Shown piece by piece: positions 49,523 through 56,948 of a stretch of DNA of 64,000 bases. The notes below the pieces were generated by a model that searched no databases, had not been told where the DNA came from, and saw only the letters and a program-made list of their open reading frames with translations. The stretch spans positions 1 to 64,000 of the forward strand of contig CAMZFV010000006.1 of assembly GCA_947306175.1 (NCBI GenBank), written 5' to 3'. The position numbers and the translations under genes were made by a program. The DNA comes from an uncultured Prevotellaceae bacterium. Its GTDB lineage: Bacteria; Bacteroidota; Bacteroidia; Bacteroidales; Muribaculaceae. How positions within the stretch are numbered: position 1 is the first letter of the stretch; each line of letters opens with the position of its first letter.

Positions 49523-50197
49523 TTATAGGGCAGTGTGCTCGACGAGGAAACCGTCGAGCATGTTGATGACGCGTTGAGCGTAGGATGCATCACGTTGGGA
49601 GTGGGTGACCATGATGATGGTGGTGCCCTCGTCGTTGAGTTCTGCAAGCATTTCCATCACTTCTTTTCCGTTCCTGCTGTCGAGGTTGCCGGTGGGCTCA
49701 TCGGCGAGGATAAGCCGCGGATTGCAGACGAGGGCCCGAGCAATGGCGACGCGTTGCTGCTGACCGCCTGACAACTGGTTGGGGAAGTGCTTGTCACGGT
49801 GGGAAATGTTGAGTTTGCGCAGGGCGTCGGTGACGCGTTTCTTGCGTTCCTCGGGAGGCACACGCATGTACTTGAGGGGCAACTCGACATTCTCCTCGAC
49901 AGTGAGCTCGTCAATCAGGTTAAAACTCTGGAAAATGAAGCCGATTTTGCCTTTTCTCAGGGCTGTTCGCTGGCTCTCGCTGAGCCTGGCGACTTCCTCG
50001 CCGTCAAGCAGATAATTGCCCTCGCTGGGGTTGTCGAGCAGACCGATGATGTTGAGCAGCGTGGTCTTGCCGCAGCCTGAGGGTCCCATGACGGCTACAA
50101 ATTCTCCTTCGTTCACTTCGAGGTTGATGCCACCCAGGGCGACGGTATAGACGTCGCTGTAGTGGAAGATTTTCTTTATGTTGCTGAGATGGATCAT
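49523..50197 (-). CDS. ABC transporter ATPase (LolD/MacB-like)
   Basis: 224 aa. Walker [11 protein letters not shown] loop, ABC signature [15 protein letters not shown] and Walker [13 protein letters not shown] are all present; this is the MacB/LolD subfamily that pairs with FtsX-like permeases. It pairs with the permease just upstream (stop to start gap 79 bp, holding a heptamer array). It probably powers mechanotransmission or export rather than uptake. Confidence 0.93.
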   Translation of the reverse strand: MIHLSNIKKIFHYSDVYTVALGGINLEVNEGEFVAVMGPSGCGKTTLLNIIGLLDNPSEGNYLLDGEEVARLSESQRTALRKGKIGFIFQSFNLIDELTVEENVELPLKYMRVPPEERKKRVTDALRKLNISHRDKHFPNQLSGGQQQRVAIARALVCNPRLILADEPTGNLDSRNGKEVMEMLAELNDEGTTIIMVTHSQRDASYAQRVINMLDGFLVEHTAL

Positions 50198-50201
50198 ATT
50201 C

Positions 50202-50236
50202 TTTAGTTGTAAGTTTTTAGTTTTTAGTTGTTAGTA
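50202..50236. repeat. Heptamer array TTTAGTT x5
   Basis: TTTAGTT, GTAAGTT, TTTAGTT, TTTAGTT, GTTAGTA in perfect period 7, between the ABC permease and ATPase genes. Confidence 0.8.
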
Positions 50237-50276
50237 CGATTACTATCGCCTTTTGTACCCATACATTCATTAGCCA

Positions 50277-52736
50277 TTATTCGGTTTTGATGCTGTTAAC
50301 TGGGTTCTCGCGGGCGGCACGCCAACTCTGGAAGATGACCGTGCCGAGGGTGATACTGCCACCAAGCAGTAGCGCTAGCGGGATGAGCCACCAGTATAAG
50401 GGCGTTCTGTCGGCAAAATACTTGAGCGTCAACCAGCCGAGCAGATAGGCAATGGGTGCCGCTACGATGAGACTGATGAGGATGAGCACCACATAGTGCT
50501 TGCTCAACAATCTGACGATTTCGCTAGTAGTGGCTCCAGCGACTTTACGGATGCCGATTTCCTTGCGCCTGTACTCGGTCTCAAACATCGTGAGGCATAG
50601 CAATCCGATCAGGGTTAGAGCAAAGCAGATGAAAGAACTCGTGTTGTTCTGACGGATGTATCGCAACTCGTAGCGATAAGTATTGTTAAGTTCGTTATCA
50701 AACGGGACAATAAGGCTCTTGTCATCAATACTATTACTGTATTTCTTGATCAAATTCTCCGCTTGATGCTGAAGTGTATCACGGCTGGCATTAGCCGAGA
50801 TACGGATATTCAAGATATTTAAGTAAGGATCGTTGTCAACAATAAAGCCGAACGGCTGGTTCTGTTTCATGCGCATGGTGCCATAGCGGATGTTCCTGCA
50901 CACGCCAATGACTGTTGCGCTGTCTTCGTTGGCGTCGCCAAAGCCTGTTGACACCTTCATGCCTATCTTTAATTGGGTAATAGAATCAAGAGCAGTCTCG
51001 TTGACAATCATGACCGCCGAGTCGTTTTGCTGGAAATCTCGACCTTGCCCAGGGATAATGTCGATGCCCATGACACGCAAGAAATCAGCCTCGACGTTGA
51101 GTTTCCTATATTTGAACGGATGTCCGTTGATGTCGGTTCTAATCATATCCTGAGCATCGGTCGAGGCTAGGCGGTTGTTGGAAAATGAAATGCCCTCGAC
51201 GTTAGGCAACTCTTTCAATTCCAGGCATAGCTTTATTCTACTGAGAGAATCCATGTCCTGTGGCAAAGATGCCATCAGGATCCTGTCCTTATCGAAACCG
51301 TAGTCGGAGTTAAAAATGTATTGTCTCTGCATAAAGAGGATACCGATGTAGATGACCATAAACATGGACACCAATAGCTGGAAGAACACGAGAATGGTGC
51401 GCAGCCTGATACCTTGCGGGGTGAGGCCAAAGGATGCTTTAAGCGCTATAGCCGGCTGGAAAGATGTGGCAAATTTTGCCGGATACCATCCTGCAATGAA
51501 GCCCAATCCAACGGAAAGAGCAATTATTGAGAGTGCCAGCTTCCAATGCTTAGCCACGGAGATGTCGGTTGTTGACAGTAGTTCTTTAAGCGTTTCCTGT
51601 GGAAGCTGTGAAAGCAGTTCGCACAGTCCCAAGGCGATCAAGCTGGCGGCGACCGAAGTGATGATGGTCTCGATGATCATATTCTTGCGCAGTTGTGATC
51701 TTGACGCCCCAAGCACAAGCCTGGTGTTGATGCTTTTAATTCTCATGGGGCTCTCGACCAGGGTGCAATTAAAGAAGTTGATGGCACCCACAATGATGAC
51801 TAAGATGGAGCCCAGGAACAGGAAGAAGAACATGACCGAATAACCCCTGTTGTCATTGGCATCAGTGTGAGTTGAAGATTCAAAATAGCTGTTTTTTATT
51901 GGCGTCAGCCTGACACGGGTATTTTGCAGCGCTTCTTGAATTAAAGGCATGTCATGGGGATTGGTCTCGCTTGCAAATATGGAATCTTCACTGATTTCGG
52001 CGAGTATGGCTTGCTTGAGTTCCCTGTTGAAGGCCTCCATGTCTTGAGGCTTGGTCTTGAGCTTGACATAACATTTTTGGCTAAAGTTGAGTGTGTGTTT
52101 TTCCAGAATTCCCATATTCACATAGATGATGTTCCGGAATCCGCTATTCTCAGGGAAGTCCTCATATACACCACGGACTGGTATACGATATTCTTCACCA
52201 AAATAAAGCAAAGTCAATGAATCACCAGCGCATTTATGGGTGCCGAAGTAATCATTTGCTATGCTTTCAGGGATAATGTATCCCACTTGGTCGGAATCGT
52301 TCCACTCAATGGAGCCGTCTAGAGCTTTACCGGCGATGGCACTTACCACGTTGTTGTTACCATTGGTGATATTATAACTGACGGTGTCGGTTTCTCCATT
52401 TTTTATGTTAACCGAATCTTTTTTGAACGTAAAGGTGTTCTTGTCGCTGTTGACGAGCGAATAGGATTCGACTTGAGGTTTTAGGCGGTTGAGTGCCTCG
52501 GCAAAAGGTCGGCACATGTTGTCGCTAAAGCCGAACTCGGGGTAGAGGTAGTCGCACTCCATGCGGTAAATCCGCTCGTAATCGTTTACACCATGGTTGA
52601 AAGTATACTGGAATACGATTTGGGTCATGAGGATATAGAACGTGGCGAAGGCCAGAATCAGCCCCAATATATTGAGCGTGGTGGCCAGCTTGAAGCGCCG
52701 CGCCATGTATATCATGCTCTTGAAGGTTTCTTTCAT
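50277..52736 (-). CDS. FtsX/MacB-type ABC permease
   Basis: 819 aa from the ATG giving MKETFKSMIY. It has a first membrane segment after about residue 20, a large periplasmic MacB-type domain, a three-segment membrane block, then a second periplasmic domain and a final FtsX-like block (EFETEYRRKEIGIRKVAGAT with the usual coupling helix; GWYPAKFATSFQPAIALK). This is the two-half permease type common in Bacteroidetes. It works with the ATPase at 49523. The promoter is at 52806-52775 and shares the operator at 52850. Confidence 0.9.
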   Translation of the reverse strand: MKETFKSMIYMARRFKLATTLNILGLILAFATFYILMTQIVFQYTFNHGVNDYERIYRMECDYLYPEFGFSDNMCRPFAEALNRLKPQVESYSLVNSDKNTFTFKKDSVNIKNGETDTVSYNITNGNNNVVSAIAGKALDGSIEWNDSDQVGYIIPESIANDYFGTHKCAGDSLTLLYFGEEYRIPVRGVYEDFPENSGFRNIIYVNMGILEKHTLNFSQKCYVKLKTKPQDMEAFNRELKQAILAEISEDSIFASETNPHDMPLIQEALQNTRVRLTPIKNSYFESSTHTDANDNRGYSVMFFFLFLGSILVIIVGAINFFNCTLVESPMRIKSINTRLVLGASRSQLRKNMIIETIITSVAASLIALGLCELLSQLPQETLKELLSTTDISVAKHWKLALSIIALSVGLGFIAGWYPAKFATSFQPAIALKASFGLTPQGIRLRTILVFFQLLVSMFMVIYIGILFMQRQYIFNSDYGFDKDRILMASLPQDMDSLSRIKLCLELKELPNVEGISFSNNRLASTDAQDMIRTDINGHPFKYRKLNVEADFLRVMGIDIIPGQGRDFQQNDSAVMIVNETALDSITQLKIGMKVSTGFGDANEDSATVIGVCRNIRYGTMRMKQNQPFGFIVDNDPYLNILNIRISANASRDTLQHQAENLIKKYSNSIDDKSLIVPFDNELNNTYRYELRYIRQNNTSSFICFALTLIGLLCLTMFETEYRRKEIGIRKVAGATTSEIVRLLSKHYVVLILISLIVAAPIAYLLGWLTLKYFADRTPLYWWLIPLALLLGGSITLGTVIFQSWRAARENPVNSIKTE

Positions 52737-52774
52737 AACAGTTTTATCACTGATAATAGTCAATTATGATGTTG

Positions 52775-52806
52775 CAAAGTTAAGATGTGGGGCTGTTTCA
52801 ATCAAA
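52775..52806 (-). promoter_or_regulatory. Promoter of ABC permease-ATPase operon
   Basis: TTTG (52806-52803), exactly 20 bp, TAACTTTG (52782-52775) on the minus strand. The operator centre at 52862 is 80 bp from this box. Confidence 0.7.
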
Positions 52807-52849
52807 TATTTTGTGGCAGAAAATGGGAGTATCTCGGATTTTTTTTACA

Positions 52850-52874
52850 AAAGTGTCTAATTTTTTGACACTTT
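52850..52874. promoter_or_regulatory. Putative operator, site 2 (perfect dyad between divergent promoters)
   Basis: AAAGTGTC (52850-52857), TAATTTTTT, GACACTTT (52867-52874), a perfect 8-bp-arm dyad extendable to 9 bp. The centre is 80 bp from the -7 box of the ABC operon on one side and 80 bp from the -7 box of the dockerin-like gene on the other. Confidence 0.65.
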
Positions 52875-52917
52875 TTCGATTTTTTGTGCGAAAAATTGAA
52901 AATTTCGCAAAATTTTG

Positions 52918-52949
52918 TTTGAAGATAATTAAACGAAAGTTTAAATTTG
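52918..52949 (+). promoter_or_regulatory. Promoter of dockerin-like protein gene
   Basis: TTTG (52918-52921), exactly 20 bp, TAAATTTG (52942-52949). The leader is about 120 bases. Confidence 0.7.
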
Positions 52950-53076
52950 TAGTCGAGAAAGTAAAGGAGTTCTTTGTATGCTGGCTTTGATGGCATGGAA
53001 AAAAGGTTGTCGGGCAGATATGAGTTCTTTACTGCTATTACGAACAATAATTACAAACCGATAAAAAATTACAATT

Positions 53077-53925
53077 ATGAAAAAGTATCTATTTATTCTC
53101 GCATGTGTGGGAGTGTCGATATCAGTCGCTGCGGGCGACGTGAATACTTGTGCCAATGTGGGTGATGGCCAAATGACTGCGACGCAGTGTGTTACAACTG
53201 GCAGCTCACAAGAACATCATGCAAATACTCAAGATGCCTCTGCTTCTAATGGCAATGTAATCACTGCTCATCATCAGAATGACAATAAAGGTGTAATGGT
53301 TGACAGGAGCTCAATGAGTAATACTGTGTCCCAGCATACTTCTGCTATTATTAATGGTTGTGGCGGTCGTGCCCATACTCCGATTAAGCCTATCAACAGC
53401 GATGAAAGCTCTGCCGATATCAAGAAAAACGGCAGTTGGAGTCATTTTAGCGCATCAGATATTGTCAATCTTGTACGCGATTTGCCTTGTCTGCCAGATG
53501 GCGTTGGTGGCCATGTCTCCACCGATATTGATCCCGTTGGACCGACAAATCCGGGTAAGGGTAAAGGAATCAAGACGGTTGCTGGTACGTGCCGAAATGC
53601 CACGCCTTTAGGCTCAGAGAATTCTGGTGATAATGGCAATCTGGGGAAATATATAGTGACTCCGAGTTTTAGTGTGCTTGATCGTGTTAGTTTGTCCCGT
53701 GATGATCTTAGTGAGCCTCTTGGTCATGGCGGTAGAATTGATACCCCGATACCCCCGTTCTCGTTGCCTAATCCAGTAATTCCCATTGTTGTGTCTGGTT
53801 CGAAGGGCGGTGCAAGTATAAGCGATGTGACAGGTATGATTGACTATCTGTTGACTAACGGATCCAGTGAGGATCTCAGCATTGAGGATGTCACCAGCAT
53901 GATTGACAGGCTGTTGACTGAATAA
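53077..53925 (+). CDS. Secreted low-complexity protein with a degenerate dockerin-like tail
   Basis: 282 aa, with a signal peptide of about 1-19 (SVAAGD). The mature part is rich in Gly, Asn, Ser, His and Pro, with no globular domain I recognise. It has several GG..TPI.P-like motifs (GCGGRAHTPIKPI, GHGGRIDTPIPP, GVGGHVSTDIDP). The last about 45 residues keep the dockerin helix pattern (SISDVTGMIDYLLTNG, LSIEDVTSMIDRLLTE), but the D-x-N-x-D-G calcium loops are gone. It is divergent from the ABC operon and shares the operator. Confidence 0.65.
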   Translation: MKKYLFILACVGVSISVAAGDVNTCANVGDGQMTATQCVTTGSSQEHHANTQDASASNGNVITAHHQNDNKGVMVDRSSMSNTVSQHTSAIINGCGGRAHTPIKPINSDESSADIKKNGSWSHFSASDIVNLVRDLPCLPDGVGGHVSTDIDPVGPTNPGKGKGIKTVAGTCRNATPLGSENSGDNGNLGKYIVTPSFSVLDRVSLSRDDLSEPLGHGGRIDTPIPPFSLPNPVIPIVVSGSKGGASISDVTGMIDYLLTNGSSEDLSIEDVTSMIDRLLTE

Positions 53926-53950
53926 GCCCGTCAAAGCGACGAAATCATAA

Positions 53951-53995
53951 AGTCACTCCAGCCCAGATGCTTCGGTCGGCTGGAGTGGCTGTTTC
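53951..53995 (+). terminator. Terminator of the dockerin-like gene
   Basis: CACTCCAGCC (53954-53963) pairs with GGCTGGAGTG (53978-53987), followed by GCTGTTT. Confidence 0.7.
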
Positions 53996-54058
53996 ATGGG
54001 TTGTGTTAAATATTTGTTAATGTTATTGCGAAGCGGGGAGGGTGAGGGGAAAGATTGG

Positions 54059-54089
54059 TAATTTTGTGCAAACAAAAAACTAATGCCCC
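54059..54089 (+). promoter_or_regulatory. -7 box and conserved leader motif
   Basis: TAATTTTG (54059-54066) is followed by AAAAACTAATGCCCC (54075-54089), the same 15 bases found in the leader of the dockerin gene at 27294. No -33 element is clear. Confidence 0.45.
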
Positions 54090-54113
54090 TGTGGCCTGCT
54101 TATATTTTTCGTA

Positions 54114-55700
54114 ATGAATAAGAATCTATTGCTCACATTGTTGTGCGCCTGTGTTGCTGTATGCGCTATCGCAGGTGCGCTTCCCATTGATCGCGTTGAC
54201 TTGAAAAGAACGACCTTAAGCCGTTCTCAAGTCAAGAACTCATCGGTTACCCCTGCTAAGGAAGGCAAGTTGTCCCTGCAGGATTACATGCGTGACCGTC
54301 ATATCACGCCGAGTGACAACCGATTGGCGACTCAGTCGCCTCGGCAGTTGTCGTTGTTGGACATGCAGGGTAGCTACATTTCCTCGATGCTATCGTGGGG
54401 CATTCTGGATGATTATACGCTTGATCCGAATCCCTGCTATGTGGGTTGGGAGGTATCGTTGACGCCCTGTTCCGACGAACCTGATGAGGATGGTTGGATC
54501 TGGTGCGTTTTGGAAAACGCTTATCTGGACTACTATGTGCCTATTGATGTGATGAGTGATCTGTCGATGGCCAGAATGTACTTTGGTTTAATTGAAGATT
54601 ACCATCATACCGATACTGTGGGTTCGATCATATATGACACGGTAAAAACTGTGTACGTCTTGCCGGCACTGAACTTCTTGAACGATGATGAAGAATGGGA
54701 AATGAGCATTGATGGTACCATTTATGACGATGGGTCGATGGTATTTGAAGGGGATTTCTTGTTTTATACCGAGGTGAAAACCCAAAAGATTAGAGGACCC
54801 TATCAGATTGTAAATAAGGATTCAACGTTCATGGTGTCTCCTGTTTTCTCCGATTTGTTTTTGCTGAAGCCCAATGGCGAACATAGTTTTACAAAAGTTA
54901 GCTATGGTGGGGTCCAACCTGGTGCTAATTCCAGTAACCTCAATCGGCTAATTGCAACCATGCAATTCTATACTATAGGGACTGGTGGTGGCACGGCTGG
55001 CACTTGTGGCGTAGGCGGTATTATCGGTACCCCGATTGATCCGCGCCCAATCAAGCCGGGTGTTGTCACGGGTCGGGATCCTGCAAATGGTAATGGTGGC
55101 CTGAGCGCTCCCAAGCCAGTTGTTGTCCAAGTAGGGTCCGACACGCAATATGAAGAGCAAACGGTTCCCGTGTTTATGTATCAGTATGATGACAGCACCG
55201 TGTTTGTGCTCAACCTGTTTGGAAATGGTGTGGCCGAGAATTATATGATGCTTCAAGAGGATGGTGCTATGATCTTCCCAGGTCAGCAGATCTCTTGGGA
55301 TTATAATAAAAACAAGGCCGTTTATAACTGTTCGCTGGATGCCGAGGCAGACACATTGATGCTGGGCAATGTGGGCGGTGTGATTCCAGAATATATTACA
55401 TGGGGCTTGACCAAGCCATACACCGAGGATGGTATGTTGTCATACGAGTACGACGATAACGTGTTGTATTTCACTGATGGCAACCAGTTCGTCATTCCCG
55501 TTCCTATGCTCCTTGGTGACGTCAACAATGACAAAGAAGTCACCATTCTCGACATTGTAGTCATGATCGATCATCTGTTGGTTGGAGACTTAGAATGGAC
55601 CGACAAATTTAATGTTTATGCTGCCGACATGAATGAGGATGGTGTGTTCAGCGTCCTTGACGTCAGCCTGCTGATTGATCGTCTTCTCTCGAAGAATTAA
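54114..55700 (+). CDS. Secreted dockerin-tailed protein
   Basis: 528 aa, with a signal peptide of about 1-22. The body shares several segments with the protein at 42447: an early GTI.D.S..F strand, LLKPNGEHS, a Gly-rich linker with GVGGIIGTPIDPRPIKPG, and VFVLNLFGNG. It ends with two dockerin-type repeats (DVNNDKEVTILDIVVMID, DMNEDGVFSVLDVSLLID), the first missing part of its calcium loop. No catalytic motif seen. It is a family member with 42447 and 53077. Confidence 0.7.
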   Translation: MNKNLLLTLLCACVAVCAIAGALPIDRVDLKRTTLSRSQVKNSSVTPAKEGKLSLQDYMRDRHITPSDNRLATQSPRQLSLLDMQGSYISSMLSWGILDDYTLDPNPCYVGWEVSLTPCSDEPDEDGWIWCVLENAYLDYYVPIDVMSDLSMARMYFGLIEDYHHTDTVGSIIYDTVKTVYVLPALNFLNDDEEWEMSIDGTIYDDGSMVFEGDFLFYTEVKTQKIRGPYQIVNKDSTFMVSPVFSDLFLLKPNGEHSFTKVSYGGVQPGANSSNLNRLIATMQFYTIGTGGGTAGTCGVGGIIGTPIDPRPIKPGVVTGRDPANGNGGLSAPKPVVVQVGSDTQYEEQTVPVFMYQYDDSTVFVLNLFGNGVAENYMMLQEDGAMIFPGQQISWDYNKNKAVYNCSLDAEADTLMLGNVGGVIPEYITWGLTKPYTEDGMLSYEYDDNVLYFTDGNQFVIPVPMLLGDVNNDKEVTILDIVVMIDHLLVGDLEWTDKFNVYAADMNEDGVFSVLDVSLLIDRLLSKN

Positions 55701-55746
55701 GTCAGTTGCGGTCAAAACTGCGATCAATCGCAGTCGTTGAAAAAGA

Positions 55747-55783
55747 AGGGTGCTTTGGCAGCTCGTGCCATGCACCCTTTTAA
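55747..55783 (+). terminator. Terminator of dockerin gene at 54114
   Basis: AAGGGTGC (55747-55754) pairs with GCACCCTT (55773-55780) plus an inner GGCA/TGCC stem, followed by TTT. Confidence 0.8.
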
Positions 55784-55796
55784 AATAACCACAAAC

Positions 55797-55892
55797 TTAT
55801 GAAAAAAATTACTCAGCACCCTTCAGCAGGGATTTTTATCTATGATACTTATTCCTTTATCTTATATGAATACTTGATTCCTTCTCTATGAT
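55797..55892 (+). other. Possible 30-aa ORF beginning CTTATGAAAAAAATTA
   Basis: ATG at 55800, stop at 55890, 17 bases after a terminator. The 16 bases 55797-55812 are identical to 6626-6641. It probably has no independent promoter and may be a post-terminator repeat rather than a gene. Confidence 0.2.
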
Positions 55893-55932
55893 ATTTTTTC
55901 CTCTTCGATGAGTACTTCATTTCCTTTTTTAA
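55843..55932. repeat. Degenerate tandem repeat, about 22-bp unit
   Basis: Units beginning ATGA at 55843, 55867, 55889 and 55909, roughly ATGA.TACTT.ATTCCTTT. On the minus strand this gives the Lys/Tyr-rich end of an 82-residue frame (56097-55849) that I do not regard as a proven gene. Confidence 0.45.
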
Positions 55933-56276
55933 TGAGCATTTGCCAGGAACCGGTGTAGCATCTTTTTTTGTAAAAGCATCGTTTGTAACATATGGTCTAT
56001 TACCTCTTCTTGTTGACACCTTGCCAGGCTCCTGGCTTTGCTCAATCGGTGTGTTCGTCTGGCTTTTTTCCTGATGTGTCCCGTGGTCGGGTGTCACATC
56101 ATCGAGATTAAAGGCCCTTTAGCATAACGTTTATTCACCATGTTTATTAACCAATTCATTTATGTCCATTCTGTACGGGTTATTTTTCGCTTTGTCGAGA
56201 AACGGTTTCCCGTTCGTCCGATGCAAAAATATATCGGTGGTCGATGACGTGTCAAACTTTTTTGCCAAAAAATACC

Positions 56277-56324
56277 AAAGTGTAAAAATTTTATACACTA
56301 TTGTGTCTAATTTTTTGACAAATG
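56277..56324 (+). promoter_or_regulatory. Putative operator, site 3 (double dyad)
   Basis: Half sites at 56277 (AAAGTGTA), 56294 (TACACTAT), 56300 (ATTGTGTC) and 56317 (GACAAATG) give dyad centres at 56289 and 56312. The steps are 17, 6, 17, as in site 4. It lies about 100 bp before the response regulator gene, which suggests autoregulation. Confidence 0.55.
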
Positions 56325-56382
56325 GGGCCGTGAAACTGCTTTTCAAGTGTTTTTTTTGATGATAAAAAAGTAGAGGGAATAG

Positions 56383-56412
56383 TTGAATTGTCAGGGATTT
56401 TTTGTAATTTCG
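56383..56412 (+). promoter_or_regulatory. Promoter of two-component operon
   Basis: TTG (56383-56385), 19 bp, TAATTTCG (56405-56412), 8 bases before the ATG at 56421. The operator dyad centres are 93 and 116 bp from this box, a spacing unlike the other sites. Confidence 0.45.
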
Positions 56413-56420
56413 CTGCCGTT

Positions 56421-56948
56421 ATGCAGAATTACGGAACAATATTGGTCATTGATGACAATGAGGCGATACTCACGGCGTTGAAGTATTGCCTTGCAGGGAC
56501 GTTTGAGAAGGTGTTGACACTGACGTCTCCCGAGTCGGTCATTTCATTGTTGGAGCAGGAAGAAGTGAACATCATCCTGCTGGATATGAACTTCACGCTG
56601 GGCGTGAACAGCGGTCAGGACGGACTGCTGTGGTTGCAGGCGATCAGGAAACGTCATCCTGAGATTCCCGTGGTGTTGATTACAGCCTATGCTGACGTGT
56701 CGCTGGCGGTACGTGGCTTGAAGCGTGGCGCGGCAGACTTTATCACCAAGCCGTGGGACAACGATGAGTTGCTGCGAAAACTCAAGGATGTGCTCGATGC
56801 TGGTGATGAAATGGCCACGCTTGACGAAGTGGAGGCTGACCACATCCGCAGGGCTCTCGACCGCTGTCATGGCAACTTGTCCAAGGCCGCCGACCTGTTG
56901 GGCATCACACGCCAGACGCTATATAACAAAATGAAAAGACTCCAATGA
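56421..56948 (+). CDS. Response regulator with Fis-type DNA-binding domain
   Basis: 175 aa, a RegA/ActR-like short regulator: a receiver domain followed directly by a Fis-type HTH, without the AAA+ sigma-54 domain of NtrC. Receiver residues are DDNE (acid pocket), IILLDMNF (phosphorylated Asp), LITAYAD (Thr) and ITKPW (Lys). The HTH is at about 135-172 (DHIRRALDRCHGNLSKAADLLGITRQTLYNK). Fis-type HTHs bind dyads as dimers. It overlaps the kinase by 4 bp (ATGA). It is the best candidate for binding the AAAGTGTC-N9-GACACTTT sites. Confidence 0.93.
   Translation: MQNYGTILVIDDNEAILTALKYCLAGTFEKVLTLTSPESVISLLEQEEVNIILLDMNFTLGVNSGQDGLLWLQAIRKRHPEIPVVLITAYADVSLAVRGLKRGAADFITKPWDNDELLRKLKDVLDAGDEMATLDEVEADHIRRALDRCHGNLSKAADLLGITRQTLYNKMKRLQ

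Larger units (their letters stand above)
55701..56420. other. Intergenic region (720 bp)
   Basis: Holds the terminator, the post-terminator motif, the 22-bp repeats, a doubtful minus-strand frame, and the double operator with the response regulator promoter. It is AT-rich. Confidence 0.6.

Noticed and set aside
55849..56097. 82-residue minus-strand frame rich in Lys, Arg and Tyr
   Set aside because: No signal, promoter or family; its end is encoded by degenerate 22-bp repeats. It cannot be excluded but is not supported.
56421..56948. Considered as an NtrC-type sigma-54 activator
   Set aside because: There is no AAA+ domain or GAFTGA motif; the receiver joins directly to the Fis-type HTH.
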